In this document: positions 40,881 to 52,816 of the stretch, piece by piece
How the letters are laid out: every line of letters begins with the position of its first letter
Position numbering within the stretch: position 1 is the first letter of the stretch
Origin: Voacanga thouarsii
Taxonomy: Eukaryota; Streptophyta; Magnoliopsida; Gentianales; Apocynaceae
Length of the DNA: 64,000 nucleotides
Assembly (NCBI GenBank): GCA_026120185.1
Contig: JANUWF010001659.1
Coordinates: 62,001 to 126,000, forward strand
Reading direction: 5' to 3'
Program-made: the position numbers and the translations under genes
Notes under the pieces: model-generated
What the model was told of the DNA's origin: nothing
The model's database searches: none
The model's input: only the letters and a program-made list of their open reading frames with translations

Positions 40881-42047
40881 AAATGGACTATAATAGTCCA
40901 TATGTGCCTACCCCTATAACATCTAAGTGTCTTCGAATCACCTTCTCTATAAAAGACTTGGTAAATGGGTCCGCCAGATTATTTGTAGAGGAAATCTAGT
41001 CAACCACTATCTCCCGGTTTTGGATGAATACCCAGATCAAGTGATACTTCCTCTCAATGTGTTTTCCCTTCCTGTGGTGTTTTGGCTCCTTATATTGTGA
41101 CACATCTCCTGAATTGCCACAATATATAGTTATGGGCTTGTCCATTTGTAGCACAACTCTAAGTTCTGTGAGGAACTTCCAGAGCTAAATTGCTTCTTTA
41201 GAAGCTTCTGAAGCTGCCACATACTCAGCTTCCATGGTAGAATCAGCAATACAAGATTACTTGACACTCTTCCATAAAATAGCCCTTCTAGATAAAGTGA
41301 AAACATATCCACTACTGAATTTTCTTTCATCTTTATTCACCTGAAAGTCTGAGTCCGTGTAATTGGTAGGAACCAAATCATCAGCCTTGTATACAAGTAT
41401 ACAATCCCTCGTTCCCTTTAGGTACTTGAGAATCTACTTTAAAGCTACTAATACCTGCTAACCATGCCTACTGCAAAGAAGATATCCAGCCTTGCGCAAA
41501 GCATGGTATACATGAGACTTCCCACTACTAAGGTATATGAAATCCTACTTATCCTTTTCTTTTCTTCGTATATCTTTGGACACTACTTGGAAGATAAGCT
41601 AATCCATGTCTAAAGGGTATAATTGCCCTTTTGCACGGATCCATGCTAAACCTAGCCAATATCTTGTCAATGTAAGTAAATTGGGATAAGCCTAACATTC
41701 TTTGCTTCCTATCTTTAAGAAGTTTTATTCCAAGAATGTAGCTAGCTTCTCCCATATCCTTCATGCTAAATTGACTTGATAGCCAACCTTTTATGGATGA
41801 TAATGTCCCTATATCATATCTAGTGAGTAGAATGTCATCTATATAAAGTATTATAAAAGACACATTGTTGCCATTTGTCTTTCTATACACGCATGGTTCA
41901 TCTACATTTGGTATGAATCCATAAGACTTTACAGTCTCATCAAAATGTATGTTCCATACTCGTGATGCTTGTTTAAGTCTATAAATAGAGTTTTTAAGCA
42001 TACAGACCATATGTTCTTGGCCTTTTGCAATAAAACCTTCAGGTTGG
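40881..42047 (-). pseudogene. Cop3 reverse transcriptase / RNase H fragment
   Basis: Read leftward from 42047: [33 protein letters not shown], then the palm YIDDILLTRYD (intact YxDD), GEASYILGIKLLKDRKQ and FSMDPCKRAIIPF as one 153-codon open stretch (42010-41549). The RNase H half (41540-40900) keeps the homologous DSDFQVNKDERK, DSTMEAEYVAASEASKE and CGNSGDV words in broken frames with stops. The gag and integrase parts are not in the window. Confidence 0.85.
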
Positions 42048-43360
42048 TGTTGGGTTGTATGCCCACTTAGACTAGATTTCTAATATTATTTTGACTTGTA
42101 TTAATAAAAGTATTATTCCCTTTTTTTTTTTTTTTTGAATTCTTCTTTAATTTTGTGCACAATTCCAATAGAAAAGACCTATTGTGTTTAAGTAAATGGT
42201 TCATATGAATGGAGGTCTTTCAAAGTAAGGAATGGACCATGGGGCATTTAACACATAAACTATCATTCTTAACCGAATGATGAGAATGGGAATCTCATCA
42301 TGATAAGGTTATTGCGTTATGAATTCTAATTATAGAATGGCTTACCATCAGCCAATGAGTAGTCTTCTCATTTCATAACATAACCGTATTTCAAATACGT
42401 AGAACTAGACCTATAGTAGTGGTTTCTAAAAGTATTATATGGTAAAAACCTAGACTACTACTGCTACAGCGTGAACTTGTATTCTACAACTTCAGCATAA
42501 GTTGGTGGTTTAATGAAGCTGGAAGAGTAAGCTTTGATATATTATAGTTGAGGCTCTTTAGTAGGACCAATATACTTATATACTGGGTATATGTAACTAG
42601 TTAGTTAAGACAGACTTATACAAGATAGCTTCTATATTATATCGCCCCTTATGGTTGTCTGAGTGATCTAATTGTCCAGGGTCTTGAGAAACATGACTTG
42701 GATTTTTGTTTTAAGGTAGCTCCCTTGGAAAACATAAATATTCCAAGAAGTTGTGGATCATTGGACTAAAAGCTTAAGACTGGTAAATGTCTTTTAGAGA
42801 GGTGTTAGTACACTTTTTTCTCTCGAAATGTATAGCGATGTGTAAAGGGATATTGTAGTTATTCACCTACAAGTCGAAGATGTAACTAACGTAGCATTGT
42901 CTTTGGGGTCAATATTTTCTTATGGTGATATTAGAAAATATTTGAAATGCTAAATACATCTATTTATATAGCAGGGGTATTTTAGTCATTTTAGTAGCCA
43001 AGGTAATATGCCTTTTTGGTCCTCGGAATAGCCCATAAGTCCAAATTAATTTTGGGTCAAGGAAATGATCTTGGTCAAAAGTATTTTATTTTATTTAGAA
43101 AGTTTAATTTATTTTTGGATTGGAAAAAAATAAAAGAACGAGAGAAATTAAATTAAATTTATTATCTAATTTAATTGGTTAATTAATTATTTAGGGCCTA
43201 AGCCAGATTGAATAATTAGAAAATTAAGCTAGGCTTAAACCAGATAAAAAAGCTTAAATAATTATTTTAGTTTATTTGGACTCATTAATTATTTATTCAA
43301 TTAATTTTATAGGCCTACAAATAAATAATTAATTTTTATAATTGTGGGCTCATCGGGTCC

Positions 43361-43402
<42 letters not shown>

Positions 43403-44007
43403 AATAATAATAATAATAATAATTGGCCCAATAGCCTGGACCAAAAGGTTTTTTTTTTTTAATTCACGAAACGGAAGAGTTTGAAAAAAGCCAAATGTAT
43501 TCTATTGATAACTTCCGGGTGTTTTGAAATATCAAAACCCCAGTGTTATGCTATTAGATAGAGAAGCTGTGTATTATTGATATATTTGATAGCTACACAT
43601 GTCTAGAAAAAAACCCACAAGCCTTTCTAGTTTTGTTTATTTTCTCTCGTCTTTCTTCTGGTTGGATTCTTGATTCTGTTAATCAATAATAGAGAATCAA
43701 GAAGAACAGAGACTGGTATTACTTGCCTATTTGTTTCACCAACAGGATATTCGACGGTGGAATATTCTAAGTTCTCAAGAAGCTTTGCATTCATGCAAGC
43801 AAGACGCAGCCGAAGGATTGCAGGCTTTGAACTAGAGACATCTTCCAAGCGCGAGGAAGTCCCTATGGTTTCATCAGCGACTCTAGCACCAAAAACAACA
43901 TCTAAGTGCAAAGATATAAAATGTTTTTGCCTTCCGCTGTAATCTGTGCTTTTTTTTTTTTTATGGTTTCCGGTATGCATTCATGTTCTCTTATTTTTCA
44001 AGCTTCA
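42048..44007 (+). repeat. Cop4 5' LTR
   Basis: 1960 bp, starting TGTTGGGTTG and ending CAAGCTTCA. It contains the group-typical TTAATTAA zones and a compound (CAA)n(TAA)n microsatellite at 43360-43424. ORF-like stretches at 43627-43980 are on LTR sequence and are not supported. Confidence 0.85.
43360..43424 (+). repeat. Compound (CAA)14(TAA)7 microsatellite
   Basis: About 42 bases of CAA followed directly by about 22 bases of TAA inside the Cop4 LTR. The Cop1 LTR has an A-rich non-repeated stretch here (38700-38730). The CAA-to-TAA switch looks like C-to-T change spreading through the 3' units. Confidence 0.9.
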
Positions 44008-45010
44008 AGTGGTATTAGAGATATGAAGCTTTGAAAGTCTTAGGAAAGATGCATGTTAGTTAATAAAATTGACAAGATAATTAATTGATTATGCTTTTGA
44101 ACCTTTCTATTTTTGGTATGGCATAGATTACTGAACACCTCACGGTTGGGGTTTAGGAAGCTATGTAAATTTAAAGCTTTCTGTAGAAATAGTGTAAACC
44201 CGATTTTAAAGGGCATAGGCAGATGTGGGTTTTTTTTTTTTTTTTTGGTTGAAAATCTGTAATAAAAGACTGCCTTTGAAGTCATGGAGCGATGTTGCAA
44301 AGCTTCTAGAGAAAATCGCTGAAGAAAAAGAAAAAAAACAGAGAAGAAGCACTGAGCTGCCAACCCCAACCCTGGTCGAGCCAAGCCAAGTTGCAGCGAC
44401 TCTACGTGAGTGGAGCCAAGGGGCGACTCAGCCAAGCTGCAGCTCAAGGGCCATAGCAAGTAGAAATCCTTTGCATCTTGGGTAGGATGCAATGCATCCT
44501 CCCAATGATGTGGTCACAACAATGACCATGTTTTGGACGCAAGTAACCCATGGCTTGCAGGCACCCGTGCAAGTTATGGTCCATAGGTCTGCCCATAGGC
44601 CATGATCCAGTGTGGTAGGTGCGCAAGACCGAGAAGAGAAAAAAATATATTTTTTAATTTTTTCCTTGTAATTCGTAGGGAATTTCTTCTTTGTTTTTGG
44701 TCCTATACCAAGAGAAGATTTTTTTTTTAATTTCTTTTTGGAGACACTCATTGTCCTCTCTTTACGTAATTTCTTTACCCTCCAGGTCAGCTCTTAAAGC
44801 AAAAGTCATTATTTTTGCAATAGTTAATATTCTTTGAATATTTTGCATAAAAAAATAATATTAAAGGATTTTTAGAATTAAACAAGAGCATTAATTAATT
44901 TAGTTAATATGTTTAATTGTATTATTTGGGTACTTAGGTTTAAAAATAGAAAAGTATGAAAACATTTACAGTTTTCTAGCATGCTATTTATTTTAATTCC
45001 TATGTGTACG

Positions 45011-45039
45011 TTTCCTCAAAGACCAAAGTTTTTGGGAAA
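45011..45039 (+). ncRNA. Leader hairpin H1 (Cop4)
   Basis: TTTCCTCAAA pairs with TTTGGGAAA with one bulged T; the loop holds ACCAAAGT. Stem bases differ from Cop2 and Cop5 while pairing is kept. Confidence 0.5.
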
Positions 45040-45110
45040 TTTTATTTGACAAGAAAAATATTTTTCTATAATTAAATGGTTAATTTTAAATTAAACAAAA
45101 ATTAATTGGT

Positions 45111-45148
45111 TATTTTCTTAAAGGTTTTTATCCTTGATATAGAAAATA
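45111..45148 (+). ncRNA. Leader hairpin H2a (Cop4)
   Basis: Outer TATTTTCT/AGAAAATA (8 bp), inner AAGG/CCTT. Confidence 0.5.
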
Positions 45149-45322
45149 TTTTAGATTTAGAAATTTTTGTAAGTTAATATGGAAAACCATTTTAATTTAT
45201 TTTCACAAAGGCAAATTATTTTTGGTTAAATAAAAAAAACTTGAGATCAAAATCTCTAGAAAGTTTTAGTGAAATTTTTTGAAGTTATTAAGTTTTTAAC
45301 TTAAATAAAAATTAATCTATCG

Positions 45323-45364
45323 AAAAATTTCTCAAAAGGTATAAACCTTGACATATAAATTTTT
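45323..45364 (+). ncRNA. Leader hairpin H2b (Cop4)
   Basis: Outer AAAAATTT/AAATTTTT (8 bp, a different sequence from Cop2 and Cop5 but fully paired), inner AAGGT/ACCTT. Confidence 0.5.
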
Positions 45365-45494
45365 ATGAGTTTAGATATTTTTATTTTAAGTTAAAAGAGA
45401 ACTTAATTGACATCTTTCAAAAGATATTTTTCCAAGAAAACCCTTATTTAAAAGCTAAGTAGGAGAGGGGTTTTAATGGCCCAACGGCTTCCAT

Positions 45495-45517
45495 CATGAT
45501 CCTCATTAGAGATCGTG
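45495..45517 (+). ncRNA. Leader hairpin H3 (Cop4)
   Basis: CATGATC with GATCGTG (one U-G pair instead of C-G) around CTCATTAGA. Confidence 0.5.
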
Positions 45518-45621
45518 GGTCTCTTCGCATCACCCTGGGAGTGAACCCGTATAGGATGGAGATACCACAAAGACCCAGAACTAATGGAATGATCTAACTA
45601 ATAACCCGGGATACGTACTAT

Positions 45622-47446
45622 TGTTGGAAAATATTCCCTCGAAGACTATGTATTCTGTATAAACATATTGCAATAAAATGTTTATTTATTCAATTTAGTT
45701 CGTTTCTTATATTATTGCACATTTAACGTCCAAGTATGACAAGTAATGGTTTATGTATTTCGTCATTTTTCATAGTAAGGTATAGACCATAGGTACTTGT
45801 TATACAAGTAAAATTGAGTTCTTAGTCGTTTGATAGAACTAGGAATTTCATCAATGTAAGACAATTATGCCATGATTTTCAAAGATGAATGGTTTACCTT
45901 GAATTAGTGAGTAGTTCATTCACATAATTAGCATAAGCGTATTTCAAATACGTGAAACTGGACCTGTTGTAGTGGTCTCTCTTAAGGTACTATAATTGTA
46001 GAGACTAGACTATTACTGCTACAATGTGGACAAATACCTTCATACTTGAGTATGAGTTGGTGGTCTGGCAAAATTAGGGTTTTGTACTTTGATATATGTT
46101 AGGTGAGATTTCTTTTGTGAGATCAATAACCTTATATGTTCGGTGTATTACTCTAGTTAATTAAGATGAACTCATGTAGCAAAGTTTCTATACTTCACTT
46201 AATAAAGTTAAATCACCCCCTTGTGATTGTCCAAGATAATCTAATGATCCAAGGCCCTGGGAATGTGAATCTAGAATGTGTGCTTTTGGGTAGCTTTCAA
46301 TGATAAGCAAGTACATTCAAGTGAGTCATGAATTATCGGACTAGAGATCTAAGGATGGTAGATGTCTTTGACATGGGTGTTAGTAAATTTATCCTATCTC
46401 ATTGATAGGTGTTACATAAAAGGATATTTCTATCATTAGACTTGTTGGTCGGAGACATTGCTTTAGCAATACTATTCTTGGAGTCAATATTTCTATACGG
46501 TAATAAATGAAAATATTTAAAATGATAAAATTACGGCTATTTAATTAATAAGGATATTTTGGTCATTTTAGTAGCCATTAATAATATGTCCCATGGTCCT
46601 CGGAGTAGCTCAAGTTACCTTAGTCTTGTTTAGACACAATCTGGCTTAATGGATAATTATTTGGAAGAAAAATAAAATTTATTCTAAGAGTTAAATTAGA
46701 ATTAATTAATTAGCCTTGGGTTTTAATGAGGCCCATAAAAAATAATTAATTAGTTAAGATAAATTGGGGGTGGAATAAATTAATTAATTGGGCTGATATA
46801 TGTTGACATATATTAATAGTCTAATTACAATTAATTAATTAGACTTAGGTATTTAATGAGGCCCATAAAAAATAATTAATTAATTAAGTGGATTGAGCTA
46901 GTGTTGGATTTTTATTATTATTTTTTTAGCATGGCACCTAGCCCATTAGGGCTTCATGTTTTCGGCCATTAGAGCTTGAGAAAGCCCTAAGCTAGCGGAA
47001 TAAAGTGATATGAGGAGGAAAAAATAACGTCGTTGTTCTCGTGAGTTCTCTTCTCTGGAGTGTGTGCTGTCTTCCCTCTCCTTCTCCCTCTCTGGTCTTT
47101 CGTCATTTCTTTTCTCTCTCTATAGTAGAATGTGGTTTGATTATCCAAAAGTAGCTCTTACCAAGTTAACACCATGAGCAAAGGTAAAGTCATACTCTAA
47201 ACGATGAAGAGAAGTAGCTTGTAAACGCTTGATGCGTAGGAGTAGAAGATTGGCAGGAGTTTCAATTGAACAACAGGTGCCCCCTTTTCCCCCTCCAATG
47301 CAAGAAGAATTTCGAGTGCAACCCATCCTTGTGTTGGTCAATTCACTACCAATAAGGAAAAGTAAGTACTCTCTTCTAAATGAGGTTCGAAAAACTAAAA
47401 AATCTTCCACTGCATTTTATTTAATGTTTTCCATTTTGATCCTTCA
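45622..47446 (+). repeat. Cop5 5' LTR
   Basis: 1825 bp, starting TGTTGGAAAA and ending GATCCTTCA, followed by the primer site TAGTATCAGAGC (47449-47460). It contains a twofold TTAATTAATT...GGCCCATAAAAAA repeat (46700-46890). No gene. Confidence 0.85.
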
Positions 47447-48232
47447 AGTAGTATCAGAGCCACAGTTTTCATCTAGGAGCATGTGCTAGAGTTAAAACTG
47501 GAAAAAGGTGGTTTCTTTACTATTAAAAATGAATCTTTTGTGATTTCATGTGATCCCTCATACATTAGTTTCTAGAGTTCATGTATGCCTCGCAGTTAGA
47601 GGCATATGATCATGTATTCTAATGGTTTTCCCATTATTTTTCTGGTTTTAAGTAGATTCATTGTACACCTTGTGGGTAGAGGCATAGGGGCTTGTAAAGG
47701 CATGTTTTTTATGCCTGGTTTAGCATTTTGTTGTATTCTTTTAACCTATAAATCTTGAGAACTAAAGAACATGATTGCTGAAATTTTTTTAGGGGATATA
47801 AATGGCTGAAAAGCTGGATTTTTCCAAAAATCAGCAAAATCCAATGCAGACCCAGTGCCAGGTGGGCCGATCGGACCAAACGCTAGGTCCACTCTGCCTA
47901 GAAGTAGTTGTGTGCAAATTGTCCAAGAAATAGGAGAGTCCTGCTGAAGTTCTGTACCCCAATTTTTTTCTTGGTGTAACCATGTATTGAAAGCATTGTA
48001 TGAGGTTAATTTTCTGTAATAGCTTTATTTATCTATGGATGAATAATTTGCATGAAAATTAATAGTAAAAGATGGAACCACCTTAGGATTAAAAAGGACC
48101 ATTAAATTTTAATTCATGATGTTTAGTCCATTATTTGGTCACTTAGGAATAAATGAATAGTTTGAGCATGAATACGTTTACTTTTTGGTATCATGCTTAT
48201 TTCGATTTTTGTGATCAAATGTGCACGTTCTT

Positions 48233-48250
48233 GTGAGACCAAAGTCTCAC
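48233..48250 (+). ncRNA. Leader hairpin H1 (Cop5)
   Basis: GTGAGAC-CAAA-GTCTCAC, a perfect 7-bp stem; ACCAAAGT is kept across the apex. Confidence 0.55.
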
Positions 48251-48318
48251 TAGATAGGATGGTTTTTTATAAAACGTTTTAATCTAAGAAACATTAAAAA
48301 TAAAAGAGTTCATGGTTT

Positions 48319-48354
48319 ATTCTCTTAAAGGCTTTAATCATTAACATAGAGAAT
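48319..48354 (+). ncRNA. Leader hairpin H2a (Cop5)
   Basis: Outer ATTCTCT/AGAGAAT (7 bp); the inner stem is weak here. Confidence 0.4.
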
Positions 48355-48427
48355 GATGTTGAACTTAAGGTTATTTAATAATGTTTTAATTGGTTATTCA
48401 CTTAGAATAGTAAAATAAATTCATAGT

Positions 48428-48467
48428 TTATTCTCTCAAAGGATTTAATCCTTGATATAGAGAATAA
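48428..48467 (+). ncRNA. Leader hairpin H2b (Cop5)
   Basis: Outer TTATTCTCT/AGAGAATAA (9 bp, perfect) and inner AAGGA/TCCTT around TTTAA. The best-paired member of the set. Confidence 0.6.
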
Positions 48468-48596
48468 TATTGAATTTTAGATTTTTACTAAAGTTAATGA
48501 AACCATAAGATTATAGAAAATATTTTTGGGCCGAAAATTCTATTTTCAATCAAAGATTAAGTGGAAGAATGGTTCCAATGACCCTATGGCTTCCAT

Positions 48597-48619
48597 CACA
48601 ACTCTCATTAGAGATAGTG
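48597..48619 (+). ncRNA. Leader element H3 (Cop5), stem weakened
   Basis: The loop CTCATTAGA and position are conserved, but the stem CACAACT/GATAGTG has two mismatches, as expected for a dead copy. Confidence 0.4.
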
Positions 48620-49015
48620 GATTTCCTTGTGTCATTCTAAGTATGACCCCCTATAGGATGGATTTTTACAAGTATCTAAAACTAATGGAAGAGTAAAATT
48701 AAAAGCCTAGGGTATTTACTAGGATCGACCAACCTACGTTGGAGGTTTTTAGCATTAGATTGCCTGTAGATGGTGTGAACTAGTAGCTATCCTATCGGTG
48801 GAACTTTTTCTAGACCATTACCTATTTTAGGAAGTTTTGATTCATGATGGTTATACACTTAACTTAGGATGCTATAAATCTTGCTACGAAGTTCTGTTAG
48901 CTTTTCTAAGAGCCAAACTATTTATATTATTGATAATGGTTTTAAGAGTTATCTATTATCAAAGAAATAATTATTTCTTACAAACTAAATAAATATTTTT
49001 CACAATATTTTAGAA

Positions 49016-49900
49016 ATGTCTAGTTTCAATGCATTGTTAATCATTCTCAAGGAGAATAAATTGATAGGCCCAAATTATGTAGATTGGAAGAGGAACCTGA
49101 ACATAGTACTCTCTGCCGAGGATTACAAGTATGTTCTTACGGATCCCTATCCAGAGATTGGAGAAGAATCCATTACATGTTGGCTAAGAAAGCATGGAAG
49201 AAAGCCGATGAGATGGCTGAATACTACATGTTGGCTTCTATGTTTAGTATGCTCCAATCTAAGCATGAGCACATGACCACTGCGTACCATGTTTGCTGAC
49301 AAGAGTTGGCCCGCAAGGTAGGAGGGTAATCATGTTCGAGAGAATCTGTTCAAGATGATTGCCTACTTCATAGAGGCCGAGGTCCTAAGTGCGATGATAG
49401 ATCCTGAGAGCCAAATTAACATGGTTCTTGAAACTCTACCCGATTCATATTCTCAATTCAAGTTGAAGTATAACATGAACAAGTTGGATATGAATTTCAC
49501 AAAGCTTATGAAAGAGCTCCAGACAGTAGAAAAGATCATAAAGCCCGTGTCAAAGGTTTTGGTCCCTCATTCTACTTCTTCTTCTGGAATTAAGGCAAAG
49601 CCTAAGAAATTCAAGAAGAATAAGGTCCAGAACAACGCAGGGGCCTAGCCCAAAGCATCTAGTTAGGCCAAGCCCAACGGGAAGCCCAAAGGCAAATGCT
49701 TCTAGTGTGGCAAGAAGGGGCATTCAAAGAAAGATTGTCTGGACTTCTTAGCCAAGTTTACTTCAGGTATTATTCTATACCTAAAGTCTATTTTGATGGT
49801 TATATCAACATCTTCCTCGATAGTTAATTCTGGAGCCACTTGAAGGGGTTTAGAAGGATAAGGAGACTCAGCAAGGGTAAGCATGAACTTCAAGTAGACA
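49016..49900 (+). pseudogene. Cop5 gag and protease start
   Basis: ATG at 49016 (MSSFNALLIILKENKLIGPN). The gag pattern NYVDWKRNLNIVL is followed by two frameshifts (about 49165 and 49290) and then IAYFIEAEVLSAMIDPESQINMVLETLPDSYSQFKLKYNMN. The zinc knuckle reads CF*CGKKGHSKKDC, with a TAG replacing one residue. The protease active-site word VNSGAT is present near 49825, but the next ~15 bases are deleted. It cannot encode working gag. Confidence 0.88.
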
Positions 49901-51130
49901 ACGGAGCAAGAATATGAGCTGAAGCAGTGGAGATCTTGAGCTTATTTTTTTTTTATTATAATAGGAAGTTAATTTCAAAAGATATTTTATATGTTTCTTA
50001 TTTTAAACAGAAATTGATTTCAGTTTCCAAATTGATGAATCAAGGATATTCTGTTTCTTTTCATTCTAGTGCCTCCATTAGTAGATATGGTAATTTAATT
50101 TGTATAGAATACATGTATGAAAATCTTTTTTATATACATCCTATTCGAAATCAAGTAAACAATATTTAAACTGAACTTGATAATAAAAAGAAAGAGGCCA
50201 TATCAAATGACTCGTATTTGTGGCATCTAAGATTGGGATATATAAATCGCAATCAAATTCAAAGGCTAATCTATGATAGGCCTTTAGGTTCATTGGGATT
50301 AGAAGAATGACCTTAGTGTGAATCTTGCCTTAAAGGTAAAATGACCAAAAGGTCCTTTACCAAAAAGGCGGATAGAGCCATGGAAATACTTGCACTAGTT
50401 TATACGGATATTTATGGTCTGATAACTACACCAGCTAGGGAAGGCTACGAGTACTTCATTACTTTCACAGATGATCACACTCATTTTGGTTAGATTTATC
50501 TGATGAGGTGCAAGTCTGACTCTTTTGATAAATTCAAGGAGTTTAAGGCTGAGGTAGAGCATCAAATAGGTAAATTAATTAAAACTTTAAGATCAGATCG
50601 TGGTGAAGAGTACCTTCTCGGTGAGATTATGAATTACTTAGTACATCATGGTATAGTATCTTAGTTAACTACGCTTGGGACTCCACAGCAGAATGAAGTA
50701 GTTGAGGGAAGAAATAGAACTTTGATGGAAATGGTCAGAAGCATAATGAGTCATGCGTCTCTTTCTATTTCTTTTTTAGGGTATGCCTTAGAAACAGACG
50801 TATATATTTTGAACTTGGTGCCTTTCAAATCAGTACCTAGGATGCCTTATGAGATATGGATTGGACAAAAGCCCAGTTTGAACCATCTTAAGATATGGGT
50901 TGTCCAGCTTATGTGCTACTTTGTTAGGTATCCAAAAAAAATAAGATGTAGATATTTCTATCATCCTCAAGATCATAAAGTACTTGCTAATATTAATGCT
51001 AGATACTTAGAGGATGAACAAGTTACATCCACTACAGGTTCAAGTTGAATAGAGTTAGAAGAGAAGTTGGTCACTGATTCAACTTCAGGTACTTCTAACA
51101 CCCCGATCGAGGAACCAAGAGGAACACTAC
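49901..51130 (+). pseudogene. Cop5 protease end and integrase
   Basis: Copia protease tail (FKQKLISVSKLMNQGYSV), pre-integrase zinc region (YLWHLRLGYINRNQIQRLIYD), then integrase with Asp in VYTDIYG, Asp in LRSDRGEEYL and, where the catalytic Glu is expected, NEVVEGRNRTLMEM. A TAG follows GIVS at the same codon as in Cop2. A deletion near 50900 removes part of the GCPAYV region (KIWVVQLMCYFV). The longest open stretch is 50722-51048. Confidence 0.85.
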
Positions 51131-52800
51131 CAGATGTTCCCATTCAAACTAAGCCTCATCATAGTGGGAGGATCACAAGAGCTCCAGAAAGGTGGACTAG
51201 AGAGATCTATAATCTAGTCTCTGATCATTAGGAGCAAGATCCTACTAGATACGAGGAGGACATTGTTGATATTGATGCAGACAAATGAAAACTAGCTATG
51301 AATGTCGAGATTGAGTCTATGTGCCTCAATTAGGTCTGGGATATTGTTACAGTGCCTGATAGGATAAAACTCATTGGGTGTAAGTGGGTATACAAGAGAA
51401 AAAGAGGTGCAGATAGAAAGGTTGAAACCTATAAAGCGAGGTTGGTTGCTAAAGGTTATACTCAGAAAGAAGGGATCGATTATGAGGAAACCTTTTCATC
51501 AGTTGCCATGCTTAAGTCCATCCAAATTTTCTTAGCCATACGAGATATGGTAAATGGATGTCAAGACAGCCTTCTTAAATGGCTCTCTTAGCAAAGACAT
51601 CTATGTGTCCCAGTCAGAAGATTTTGTTGCTAGAGGTCAAGAACAAATGGTCTGTAAGCTTAATAAGTCCATCGGTAAGCTTAAGCAAGTGTCACAAGTA
51701 TGGAACATACGTTTTGATGAAACTGTGAAAGCTTATAGTTTCATTCAAAATGTGGATGAACCATGTGTATATAGCAAATTGGACAGTGCAAAGTGATTTT
51801 CTTGGTACTTTATATAGATGACATTCCACCTATTGAAAATGATGTAGGGACATTGTCTTCCGTTAAAGTTTGGCTATCTAATCACTTTAGCATGAAAGAC
51901 ATGGGAGAAGCTAGCTATATTCTAAGTATTAAGCTTCTTAGAGATAGGAAGTAGAGAATGTTAGCCTTATCCTAGGTTGCTTATACTGATAAGATATCGG
52001 TCAAGTCGGCATGGATTAATGTAAAGGGGCTATTATATCATTTAGACATAAATTATCCTTATCTTCTAAATAGTGTCCTCAGACACAGGAAGACAAATAG
52101 AAAATGAGCAAGATCCCTAATGCTTCGTCTGTGGGAAATCTCATGTATGCCATGCTTTGTATTAGGCCAGATATCTACTTTGCAATAGGCATGGTATGTA
52201 GATATCAATCAAACCTAAGGAAAGCTCACTGTCAAGCCGTAAAGCATATACTCAAATATCTAAAGAAAACGAGAGATTATATGCTTGTATATCATGCTGA
52301 TGATTTGGTTCCTATCGATTACACAGACTCAGACTTCCAAGAGGATAAAGATGAAAGAAAATCCACTAATGGATATATCTTCACTTTATCTGGATGAGCT
52401 ATTTCATGGAGAAGTATCAAGCAATCTTACATTGCTAATTCTACCACGAAAGCTAAGTATGTTGTTGCTTTAGAAGCTTTTAAAGAAGCTGTGTGGCTCC
52501 AGAAGTTCCTCATAGAACTTGGAGTAGTACAACACATGGATAGTCCTGTCACGATTTATTGTGACAACACTGGAACGTTGTCATAATGTAAGGAACCTTG
52601 AAACCATAAAAATGGTAAGCACATAGAGATGAAGTATCACCTTATCCGGGAGTTCATCCAGAAATAGGAGATTGTGGTTGATCAGATTTCCTCTATTAAT
52701 AATTTGGTGAATCCTTTTACCAAGTCTTTGACAGAAAAGGTGTTTCGCAGACACTTAGATGTTATAGGGGTGGGCACTTGTTGACTTTCTTAGTCTTTAT
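51131..52800 (+). pseudogene. Cop5 reverse transcriptase and RNase H
   Basis: RT starts with [36 protein letters not shown] and [20 protein letters not shown] deletion near 51545 shifts the frame; [20 protein letters not shown] continues it. The palm YIDD is present near 51816 but in a shifted frame. RNase H: IRPDIYFAIGMVCRYQ, DYTDSDFQEDKDERKSTNGYIFTLSG, then SIKQSYIANSTTKAKYV and YCDNTGTL. Stops at Gln, Trp and Gly codons are common. Ends in the tract GTGGGAGAT before 52817. Confidence 0.88.
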
Positions 52801-52816
52801 AGTGCAAGTGGGAGAT

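Larger units (their letters stand above)
39357..42047 (-). mobile_element. Cop3: 3' part of a minus-strand copia element
   Basis: 3' LTR 39357-40864, polypurine tract 40865-40880, and the RNase H and RT part of pol up to 42047, where Cop4 cuts in. The upstream half would lie right of Cop4, outside the window. It abuts the end of the Cop1 LTR, with TAATA (39352-39356) as the likely left target duplication. Confidence 0.8.
42048..45621 (+). mobile_element. Cop4: 5' part of a copia element (LTR and leader)
   Basis: 5' LTR 42048-44007, then leader 44008-45621, interrupted by Cop5 at a point equal to about 30840 of Cop2. Gag-pol and the 3' LTR should lie right of the window. It inserted into the RT of Cop3, just before the codons for the QPEGF motif. 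Confidence 0.8.
44008..45621 (+). other. Cop4 primer site and structured leader
   Basis: TGGTATTAGAG (44010-44020) is the primer site with one C-to-T change. No credible coding frame. Hairpins equivalent to those of Cop2 lie at 45011-45039 (H1), 45111-45148 (H2a), 45323-45364 (H2b) and 45495-45517 (H3). The leader ends where Cop5 inserts, after ACTAT. Confidence 0.75.
47447..49015 (+). other. Cop5 primer site and structured leader
   Basis: About 1.57 kb without a coding frame. Hairpins H1 (48233-48250), H2a (48319-48354), H2b (48428-48467) and H3 (48597-48619) are in the same order as in Cop2, with H3 ending 396 bases before the gag ATG (398 in Cop2). Confidence 0.75.

Noticed and set aside
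43360..43424. Array-like regular repeat that could suggest CRISPR or a satellite
   Set aside because: Simple trinucleotide microsatellite without spacers.
44040..44751. Frames of 150, 107 and 86 codons in both directions
   Set aside because: They lie in the Cop4 untranslated leader, lack any domain and are not kept in Cop2 or Cop5 leaders.
47141..47489. Possible small host gene (89 and 86 codons)
   Set aside because: Within the Cop5 5' LTR, ending at the primer site; the 3' LTR counterpart is broken.
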